From JBOGED01 sp050743625 (lineage in GTDB: Bacteria; Actinomycetota; Nitriliruptoria; Euzebyales; Egibacteraceae), in the NCBI GenBank assembly GCA_050743625.1, contig JBOGED010000443.1, positions 1-6,532 on the forward strand: DNA of 6,532 nucleotides, read 5' to 3'. Every line of letters starts with the position of its first letter. The first letter of the stretch is position 1. The translations under genes were made by a program, and so were the position numbers. Below the pieces are notes generated by a model, which was not told where the DNA came from, did no database searches, and worked only from the letters and a program-made list of their open reading frames with translations. Positions 1-5,093 of this stretch are shown in pieces.

Positions 1-124
1 CGTCGGCGGTCTGGAAGTTGATGTAGGTGCGGCCGGTGGAGTACGGATGCAGCCTGGTCCACGCTTCATGGATCCACTCCCGGTACTCCGCCGCCCGGGG
101 CTCGTCGGGCTCCCACACGCCCAG
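1..124 (-). pseudogene. C-terminal BBE-domain fragment of an FAD-linked oxidase (truncated, runs off window)
   Basis: Read on the minus strand, this stretch encodes a peptide beginning LGVWEPDEP and continuing through EYREWIHEAWTRLHPYSTG to RTYINFQTAD at the window edge. The pattern of a Trp-containing helix followed by L-x-PYSTGR-x-YxNF is typical of the BBE (berberine-bridge-like) segment at the C-terminus of FAD_binding_4 oxidoreductases, which oxidise sugars, alcohols or alkaloid-like substrates with a covalently bound flavin. In intact members several hundred residues of FAD-binding domain precede it. Here the reading frame upstream meets a TAG at 272-274, the residues just before LGVWEP do not look like the family, and the sepIVA-like gene begins its coding at 290. 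I therefore infer a remnant whose N-terminal part has been deleted, not a working enzyme. The frame stays open between 271 and 1, so a short GTG-started ORF (GTG at 116-118) cannot be excluded. Only about 40 codons are visible. Confidence 0.6.
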
Positions 125-210
125 CGCGCAAAGCCGGCAAGCGCACGAAGACTCGGGCCACAGACCCACGATGAGAACAGCGCGACCCGTGGGATCGCTA
201 GCACAGTGCA

Positions 211-242
211 GCAGCTTTCCTCCGCATGCGGAGGAAAGCTGC
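211..242. terminator. Perfect 32-bp palindrome, probable terminator of the rsmD-coaD-sepIVA operon
   Basis: The sequence reads GCAGCTTTCCTCC, then GCATGC, then GGAGGAAAGCTGC, and is identical to its own reverse complement over 32 bases. As RNA it would fold into a stem of about 14 bp with a 4-base loop. It lies 45 bases beyond the stop codon of the minus-strand sepIVA-like gene, which is where an operon terminator would sit. Neither side has a U-tract, so if it terminates transcription it does so as the U-less hairpin type reported in high-GC bacteria. It could instead be an operator or a copy of a dispersed palindromic repeat. The rest of 125-287 shows nothing I recognise. Confidence 0.5.
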
Positions 243-287
243 GCCCTTCCCGGACCGCGGCCGGTGCTGACCTATCCGCGCGGCCAC

Positions 288-851
288 TTAGGCGCCGGTC
301 TCGTGGTCATAGAACTGGGACGGGGGTAGGGAGTCGGAGGGATCGGCGGCCTCACCATCTTGCTCGCGGTCCGTCGCGGGCGCCTCACCGGGTAGGACGT
401 CATCGTCGAGCCGCCCGCGCAGGGCTTCACGGCCTTTCTCGACGGCGCGTAGCGTCTTCGCGAGCACCACCTCGAAGCTGGCGAGCTTGCCGTCGATGTA
501 GTCCTCGGCCTCCAAGCGGAGGTGACGCGCCTCTTGACGGGCCGCATCGACAATGCGCTCCGCCTCCTGGCGAGATTTGCGAACCGTCTCCGTCTCGGAC
601 ACGAGGCGGGTTCCCTCCTCACGCGCATCGGAGAGGATCTGGTCCGATTCGCGCGCGGCTTTGGCGAGCAGCTCGTCGCGCTCCTTCAGCACCCAGCGTG
701 ACTGCCGGATCTCCTCGGGGAGCGCGGCGCGGAGCGCGGCGATTGCCTGGTCGACATCGGTCTTGTTGACCATGATCGAGGCCGAGAGCGGCACCGGTCG
801 AGCCTCCGCGAGGAGGTGGTCGAGCGCATCTATGGCGGCCTCGACGTCCAC
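288..851 (-). CDS. sepIVA: SepIVA-like / DivIVA-related coiled-coil protein
   Basis: The 187-residue protein has no enzyme motif. Residues 1-50 contain a short helical head (AIDALDHLLAEARPVPL, then DVDQAIAALRAALPEEI). Residues 55-155 are an almost continuous, highly charged helix rich in Ala, Glu, Arg and Lys, predicted to be coiled coil. The segment EAEDYIDGKLASFE near residues 118-131, followed by LRAVEKGREALR, ends the helix. The tail from about 155 is acidic and probably disordered. From memory, both the head and the YIDGKL region match mycobacterial SepIVA, a DivIVA-family factor involved in septation and envelope growth, but the coiled coil here is roughly 60 residues shorter. Such proteins are often annotated as DivIVA or ATP synthase subunit B-like. 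The GTG start at 849-851 is supported by AAAGGAG at 858-864, six bases upstream and overlapping the coaD stop, so translation is probably coupled to coaD. The role is inferred from homology. Confidence 0.75.
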   Translation of the reverse strand: MDVEAAIDALDHLLAEARPVPLSASIMVNKTDVDQAIAALRAALPEEIRQSRWVLKERDELLAKAARESDQILSDAREEGTRLVSETETVRKSRQEAERIVDAARQEARHLRLEAEDYIDGKLASFEVVLAKTLRAVEKGREALRGRLDDDVLPGEAPATDREQDGEAADPSDSLPPSQFYDHETGA

Positions 852-862
852 GAGGAACTCCT

Positions 863-1351
863 TTAGCGCACCGTCCCAGAGAATCGCTGGAAGAGCCTCG
901 TGGCTACGAGAGGGGGGACGAGGCTCGACACATCGCCGCCGAGCCGCGCGACCTCCTTCACCAGCGAGGACGAGAGGAAGGAGTATACGGGGCTGCTCGC
1001 AAGGAAAAACGTCTCCACTTGGCCGATACGGGCGTTCATCTGAGCCATCTGCAGCTCGGACTCGAAATCACTCACGGCGCGCAGGCCCTTGACGATAAGT
1101 CCCACACCTCGCTGCCGGCAGAAGTCCACGAGCAGGCCCTCGAAGGTCGCCACCTCGAGGTTCCGCAGATGCGCGGTGACCTCGCTGAGCAGCTCAACTC
1201 GCTCACCGAGATCGAACACGGGGCTCTTGCCCGCACTCGTTGTGCAGGCCACGATCACGTGATCGAAGCGCGCCGCCACCCGCTCGAGCACGTCGAGATG
1301 CCCGTTCGTTACCGGGTCGAAGCTGCCCGGGCACACCGCGGTCACCGTCAC
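863..1351 (-). CDS. coaD: Phosphopantetheine adenylyltransferase CoaD
   Basis: CoaD transfers AMP from ATP to 4'-phosphopantetheine to give dephospho-CoA and pyrophosphate, the penultimate step of cytosolic coenzyme A synthesis. The 162-residue protein is the normal family length. It carries the nucleotidyltransferase signature in PGSFDPVTNGHLD (residues 8-20, with T15-N-G-H18 as the (H/T)xGH motif that contacts the ATP phosphates), VKGLRAVSDFESE (87-99), and the second signature YSFLSSSLVKEVA (123-135), which holds the S-S-S-x-V-[KR]-[EQ] element. The GTG start at 1349-1351 overlaps the TGA of rsmD (GTGA) and has AGGAGA at 1361-1366 nine bases upstream, so the pair is translationally coupled. 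Adjacent rsmD-coaD is a very common arrangement in bacteria. No key residue appears to be missing. Confidence 0.97.
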   Translation of the reverse strand: MTVTAVCPGSFDPVTNGHLDVLERVAARFDHVIVACTTSAGKSPVFDLGERVELLSEVTAHLRNLEVATFEGLLVDFCRQRGVGLIVKGLRAVSDFESELQMAQMNARIGQVETFFLASSPVYSFLSSSLVKEVARLGGDVSSLVPPLVATRLFQRFSGTVR

Positions 1352-1926
1352 GGCGTGGCTTCTCCTCTACTCGCCTCTAGGTAGTGCAGGACCGTGTCAC
1401 CGTAGGTGGCCACACGCCTCGACACCAACCCCGCGGGAAAGGGCGGCTGGAGGTCTGTATCGCGGCGGTCGCGCTCTAGCACCACAACCGCGCCGGGCGC
1501 CAACCCCCCCGCCCCGTGCAGGTGGTCTAGCAACTCCAGGATCTTGGTCGCCGGCTCCGTGTACGGCGGATCGACGAGGACGAGGTCGAACGCCTCGCCT
1601 GGCGATAGGCAAAAGCGGGCGGCGTCCATGCGAGCGAGGCGGGCGCTCGAACCCAGGCCAGTGCGCTCGAGATTCTCGGCCACCACCGCCGCGGCCTTGG
1701 GGTCGCGCTCCACGAGCACCGCCCGCCGCGCGCCACGCGACAGCGCCTCGATCGCCAGCGCACCCGTGCCCGCGAACAGGTCCAACACCACCGCTTGATC
1801 GACAACGTCACCGAGCGACGCGAACAGCGCCTCCCGCACACGGTCACTCGTCGGCCGCACCGCCCGCCCTTTCGGCACCCCAAGCCGCCGCCCCTTCGCC
1901 ACCCCACCAATCACCCGCATGCCCAT
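1348..1926 (-). CDS. rsmD: 16S rRNA (guanine966-N2)-methyltransferase RsmD
   Basis: RsmD methylates N2 of G966 in 16S rRNA on the assembling small subunit, using S-adenosylmethionine. The protein (192 residues from the first ATG) has the family N-terminus MRVIGG...KGRRL, the conserved RPTSDRVREALF (24-35), the SAM-binding motif I DLFAGTGALAIEALSRGA (49-66), an acidic residue at the end of strand 2 (VLVERD), and the catalytic motif IV VDPPY (118-122). Two start codons lie in frame: ATG at 1924-1926 and ATG at 1918-1920. The second gives the usual RsmD N-terminus (MRVIGG). The first is preceded by AAGGA about 10 bases upstream. A TAGAGT hexamer abuts the first ATG and could drive a leaderless transcript starting at the second, so the exact start is uncertain by two codons. 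The gene heads a three-gene minus-strand operon with coaD and the sepIVA-like gene. Confidence 0.95.
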   Translation of the reverse strand: MGMRVIGGVAKGRRLGVPKGRAVRPTSDRVREALFASLGDVVDQAVVLDLFAGTGALAIEALSRGARRAVLVERDPKAAAVVAENLERTGLGSSARLARMDAARFCLSPGEAFDLVLVDPPYTEPATKILELLDHLHGAGGLAPGAVVVLERDRRDTDLQPPFPAGLVSRRVATYGDTVLHYLEASRGEATP

Positions 1927-1957
1927 ACTCTAAGGATCCTTGCCATCCAGCGGTCAC
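1927..1957 (-). promoter_or_regulatory. Possible leaderless promoter of rsmD
   Basis: On the minus strand TAGAGT (1927-1932) fits the TANNNT -10 consensus of actinobacterial housekeeping promoters. GTGACC (1952-1957) is a weak -35 match with a long 19-base spacer. Transcription about seven bases after the hexamer would begin at or next to the ATG at 1918-1920, giving an mRNA with no leader. Leaderless mRNAs are common in Actinomycetota. This is a pattern match only. If the AAGGA upstream of 1926 is the real ribosome binding site, the promoter must lie further upstream. Confidence 0.3.
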
Positions 1958-1968
1958 CTCGCTACTAT
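1940..1968 (+). promoter_or_regulatory. Probable sigma70-type promoter of the DUF3800 gene
   Basis: TTGCCA at 1940-1945 matches the -35 consensus TTGACA at five of six positions. TACTAT at 1963-1968 fits the -10 pattern TANNNT, and the spacer is exactly 17 bases. The predicted start of transcription is near 1975, leaving a leader of about 110 bases before the ATG at 2087. The -35 box overlaps the likely core promoter of divergent rsmD, so the two polymerases would compete for the same DNA. Confidence 0.5.
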
Positions 1969-1987
1969 GCCTCTGGAGCCGGATGTG

Positions 1988-2001
1988 GCACCGGATGGTG
2001 C
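1988..2001 (+). other. Small hairpin in the DUF3800 leader
   Basis: GCACC, loop GGAT, then GGTGC forms a perfect 5-bp stem within the predicted leader, extendable by G-U pairs. CCGGATG also occurs twice nearby (1979-1985 and 1991-1997). The rest of 1969-2086 has no recognisable riboswitch or gene. The frame in front of the DUF3800 start is open back to 1940, but its translation (rich in Pro and Ala) does not resemble the family. Confidence 0.3.
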
Positions 2002-2071
2002 TGCTCCTGGCTCTAGCCTTTCTCGGGCCAATTTTGCGCACCCTCGCCCTCCTGTTATCAAAGTGGCGGCG

Positions 2072-2086
2072 TACCAGGAGCTGGTA
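2072..2086 (+). promoter_or_regulatory. Dyad covering the Shine-Dalgarno sequence of the DUF3800 gene
   Basis: TACCAG (2072-2077), a GAG spacer, and CTGGTA (2081-2086) form a perfect 6-bp inverted repeat ending on the base before the ATG. The Shine-Dalgarno sequence AGGAG (2076-2080) lies inside it, six bases from the start codon. Folded as RNA (three-base loop) the arms would partly occlude the ribosome binding site. As DNA the repeat could be a small operator. Either role is inference. The AGGAG itself supports the choice of start at 2087. Confidence 0.4.
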
Positions 2087-2899
2087 ATGCTGGTCTTCAT
2101 CGACGAATCTGGCCACCCCAACCCCGGAGATCCCTGCAGCCGCCCCGTCCTGCTCGCCGTGTGCGTCAAGGAGCTGGACGCTGGATGGCTGATTCGACGA
2201 CTGTATGCGCTGCGACGTGACCTACTCGGTTCCATGAAACTCAGTAAGGCTGAAGAGGAACTAAAGGCCGTTGAAATGCTTAATCGCCGCGCGCTTCACA
2301 AGAATGTGGCGAAGAAGGAGTTCATCGAAGCACTATTCGAGTTCTTGAGAGACTTCGATCTCACCGTGTTCGCGATAGTCATGGAACGTCCACTGAAACC
2401 ACCATACCGCGGGCCGGAGATCCTCCCACGCCAGTACTGGTGGCTACTTGAGCGCGTAAACCATCTTATAGAGAACGACCACCCGACACAGCATGCGGTC
2501 GTGGTATTCGATGGGCAAGACCCGGCCAGTAACAAGCTGCTATCCGATCGCTTCACCTCGTTCATGGCGAGGACCTCGATCGGGCGGTCTATGAGCTATA
2601 TTGTCCCAAGCCCCTTATTCGCAGACTCCTCACTGACTCCTGGATTACAGATTGCCGATCTGTTTGCCTATGTCGTCCGGCTCTACTACGAACACAATCT
2701 GCGTTCGGAGATAAATCCGGTCGATCCGTATCTATCGTGCATAGCGAGATACGGTCGAGTCATCCATGAAAAGACAGCCAATTATGAACGCGGCGAGAAC
2801 CCAAAGATGTATGGCATACGGACGATGAGCGCAGATAGATTCGTTTACGACTTGGCGGATGTCAAACCTCAGCTCGCAGGGGCTGAGGAGTCAGAATAG
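2087..2899 (+). CDS. DUF3800 domain protein (predicted RNase H-fold, metal-dependent nuclease-like)
   Basis: The 270-residue protein starts MLVFIDESGHPNP. FIDESG (4-9) at the extreme N-terminus is the hallmark of DUF3800. The other family features follow: ELK at 58-60, a beta-strand ending in Asp (VVVFDGQD, D142), D180, and LQIADLFAY (187-195, with Q188 and D191). The four acidic positions D6/E7, D142 and D191 are arranged as in an RNase H-like metal site, and all are present, so the protein looks intact. The biochemical activity of the family is not established. Members are frequent in mobile or accessory regions. The start at 2087 is supported by AGGAG six bases upstream. The gene stands alone on the plus strand between rsmD and recG. 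Sampled blocks are 50-53% GC against 65-68% nearby, and it uses at least five ATA and two TTA codons, which indicates recent acquisition. No partner gene is visible. Confidence 0.85.
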   Translation: MLVFIDESGHPNPGDPCSRPVLLAVCVKELDAGWLIRRLYALRRDLLGSMKLSKAEEELKAVEMLNRRALHKNVAKKEFIEALFEFLRDFDLTVFAIVMERPLKPPYRGPEILPRQYWWLLERVNHLIENDHPTQHAVVVFDGQDPASNKLLSDRFTSFMARTSIGRSMSYIVPSPLFADSSLTPGLQIADLFAYVVRLYYEHNLRSEINPVDPYLSCIARYGRVIHEKTANYERGENPKMYGIRTMSADRFVYDLADVKPQLAGAEESE

Positions 2900-2910
2900 G
2901 GGGCGCCCCC
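2899..2910. terminator. Short GC palindrome between convergent genes, possible bidirectional terminator
   Basis: GGGGGCGCCCCC is a perfect 12-bp palindrome. It begins on the last base of the DUF3800 stop codon and lies 20 bases from the end of convergent recG. It could serve both transcripts, but it is short, leaves almost no loop and has no U-tract. GC-rich sequence produces such palindromes easily. Confidence 0.2.
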
Positions 2911-2930
2911 CATCCCACGCATCTCACTCA

Positions 2931-5051
2931 TCAACCGGTCTCCAAGGCGGCGAGGCGGTCGTCGCCGTAGCGTCGGCGGACCTCGTCGCGCAGGGCGGGA
3001 TGCTCGACCAGGTCGGGATCTGACTCCACCAACGCCTTGGCGTCGGCGCGGCTGGCCACGACCCAGTCGTAGTCGCGGACCAGCTGGGCCAGCTTGAGGT
3101 CTGGCAGGCCGGATTGCCGGGTGTCGAACAGGCTGCCCTCACCGCGCAGCTCAAGGTCCGTCTCGGCCAGGCGGAAGCCGTCCCGCGTGGCAGCGACGGC
3201 CTGAAGTCGCCGGTTGTGCTCGGGATCACGTGAGAACAAGACGCACCAGCTCTTTCGCTCCCCGCGCCCGATGCGACCGCGGAGCTGGTGGAGCTGGCTG
3301 ATCCCGAAGCGGTTGGCGTCCTCGATCACCATGACGGTCGCCTCAGGCACGTCGACGCCGACCTCGATCACGGTCGTGGCGACGAGGATGGGAGTCTCCC
3401 CACGCCGGAATGCGTCCATCCGCGTGTCCCGCTCGGCGGCGGGTAGCCGGCCATGGACGAGCCCCACGCCGAGATCAGGGAACACCTCCCTGGCGAGCCG
3501 GACGTGCACGTCCTCGGCGGCGGCCACGTCGAGGACCTCGGACTCCTCCACCAAAGGGCAGACGACGTAGGCGCGCTCGCCCTCCGCGACGCGCTCCCGG
3601 ATAAAGTCGTAGAGGCCCGCACGCCTTGGCGAGTCAGTGTCGAGCACCTTGGTCACCACCTCTTGGCGCCCCGGCGGCAGCTCGTCCAGGAGCGTGACGT
3701 CCAGGTCGCCGTACAAGGTGAGCGCCAGGGAGCGCGGGATCGGCGTCGCGGTCATCACGAGCACGTCGGGGCTGGACGCATCTGTTCTCTTGTCGCGCAG
3801 GCGGGTGCGGTGTTCGACCCCGAACCGGTGCTGCTCGTCGACGACGACAAGCCCCAGCTCGAAGAACATCACCTGCTCTTCGAGCAGCGCGTGGGTTCCG
3901 ACGAGCAGGTTGACGTCGCCCGAGGCCAGCTCTGCGAGCAGCGACCTGCGTTGCTTGGCGGTAGTCGACCCGGTGAGCAACGCCACCCGCGGCCCACCCG
4001 GCCCGTTCACGCCGAGAGGGGCGAGCAGCTTCGTGAACGTCCTGGAGTGCTGCTCGGCCAGCACCGAGGTCGGCGCCATGAGCACGGCTTGCCGACCCGC
4101 GTCCGCGGCGACCAGCATCGCCCACGCGGCCACGAGGGTCTTGCCGGCGCCTACGTCGCCTTGCAGTAGGCGGTGCATCGGCTTGGGGATCGCGAGATCG
4201 GCGCCGATCTCGGCGAAGGCCCGGCGTTGGGCATCGGTGGGCGCGAAGGGCAGCGTCTCGAGAAGCCGCTCGGCCAGGCCTGCATCCCGAGGAGCCTGCA
4301 CCAGCCCCGCGGCCTCGGACTCCAGGTTGTACCGGCGGCGCTGCAACCCGACCTGCAGGCACAGCAGCTCGTCGTAGACGAGGCGGTCCCGGGCGGGGCG
4401 CACGGCCTCAAGCGATGGCGGCCTGTGGATCGTACGGAGCGCCTCGTCCCGCGCGAGCAGCTGGTGCCGCTGGACGAGGCGCCCGGGCAGGAACTCCGGC
4501 AAGGGATCGAGCTCGGCCAGGGCCGCCTTGACCAAGGCCGCGATGCGATGGCTCGGCAACGCCTCGGTCGCCGGATAGGTGGGCTGAACCCGGTCGAGCA
4601 CCTCGCCCGGGTCCTCACCGCTTCGGTCCAGGACCACCAGCTGTGGGTTCTTCAGCGCCAGCGTCCCACGGAACCGCTCTAGCACTCCGCTGACGGCGAC
4701 CCGCGTGCCGGGTGGCTGTTGCCGCGCGCGCCACTCTTGATTGAAGAACGGCGCCTCGACCCGACCGCCGCCGTCAGCGTCGATCGTGGCCTTCGCGATG
4801 ACCAGCGACCGGCGGGGCCTGATGACGCTCCACCGGCCGATGGTCCCGACGATCGTGGCCTGCTCCCCCAGCGGCGCCTCCGCCAACGGTACTCGGGCAC
4901 CCACGTCCCGGTATTTGTCCTGGTGCGGGTAGTGCTCCAAGAGGTCTCGCACGGTGTGGATGCCCAGTGCATCCTCGAGGACGCGCGCCGCCTTGCGCGT
5001 CACTCCGGCGACCTCGGTGACCTCGGCCTCGAGCCACTTGCTGGCGTCCAT
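2931..5051 (-). CDS. recG: ATP-dependent DNA helicase RecG
   Basis: RecG reverses stalled replication forks and migrates branched DNA such as Holliday junctions and R-loops, using ATP hydrolysis. The 706-residue protein has the normal size. The wedge/OB-fold region spans roughly 50-145 (DKYRDVGARVPL, ATIVGTIGRWSV, PFFNQEW, SGVLERFRGTLALKNPQ). The superfamily 2 helicase core includes Walker A GDVGAGKT (298-305), motif Ia APTSVLAEQH, DEQHRFG (405-411, DExH box), TATPIPR (434-440, motif III), ATTVIEVGVDVP (558-569, motif V) and QLRGRIGRG (589-597, motif VI). The translocation/TRG region at 632-648 contains DLELRGEGS and LFDTRQSG. The ATG at 5049-5051 (MDASKWLE) is chosen because the frame further upstream runs across the corA start and has no RecG similarity. 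No Shine-Dalgarno sequence precedes it. TACACT at 5060-5065, eight bases upstream, could be the -10 box of a nearly leaderless transcript. The gene converges on the DUF3800 gene and diverges from corA. Confidence 0.97.
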   Translation of the reverse strand: MDASKWLEAEVTEVAGVTRKAARVLEDALGIHTVRDLLEHYPHQDKYRDVGARVPLAEAPLGEQATIVGTIGRWSVIRPRRSLVIAKATIDADGGGRVEAPFFNQEWRARQQPPGTRVAVSGVLERFRGTLALKNPQLVVLDRSGEDPGEVLDRVQPTYPATEALPSHRIAALVKAALAELDPLPEFLPGRLVQRHQLLARDEALRTIHRPPSLEAVRPARDRLVYDELLCLQVGLQRRRYNLESEAAGLVQAPRDAGLAERLLETLPFAPTDAQRRAFAEIGADLAIPKPMHRLLQGDVGAGKTLVAAWAMLVAADAGRQAVLMAPTSVLAEQHSRTFTKLLAPLGVNGPGGPRVALLTGSTTAKQRRSLLAELASGDVNLLVGTHALLEEQVMFFELGLVVVDEQHRFGVEHRTRLRDKRTDASSPDVLVMTATPIPRSLALTLYGDLDVTLLDELPPGRQEVVTKVLDTDSPRRAGLYDFIRERVAEGERAYVVCPLVEESEVLDVAAAEDVHVRLAREVFPDLGVGLVHGRLPAAERDTRMDAFRRGETPILVATTVIEVGVDVPEATVMVIEDANRFGISQLHQLRGRIGRGERKSWCVLFSRDPEHNRRLQAVAATRDGFRLAETDLELRGEGSLFDTRQSGLPDLKLAQLVRDYDWVVASRADAKALVESDPDLVEHPALRDEVRRRYGDDRLAALETG

Positions 5052-5093
5052 GGTTGACGAGTGTAGGGGGGAGGACGTGCGACCATAGCCTTC

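Noticed and set aside
47..769. Open frame of 240 codons on the plus strand across the sepIVA-like gene
   Set aside because: Its translation is Arg/Pro/Ser-rich with no domain, and it is antisense to a gene with a good start, coiled-coil protein and family match. High GC keeps such shadow frames open.
1940..2086. Upstream starts (TTG at 1940, ATG at 1967) for the DUF3800 protein
   Set aside because: The family begins almost directly with FIDESG. The added residues are unlike it, and the upstream starts lie on or before the predicted promoter, while AGGAG fits the ATG at 2087.
1942..2916. CCATCC-like direct repeats flanking the DUF3800 locus as insertion footprints
   Set aside because: Six matching bases are expected by chance at this distance. 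No longer target-site duplication or att-like repeat was found by eye.
3453..4377. Long plus-strand open frames opposite recG
   Set aside because: They lie entirely inside the helicase core, which carries every expected motif on the other strand, and their translations are low-complexity.
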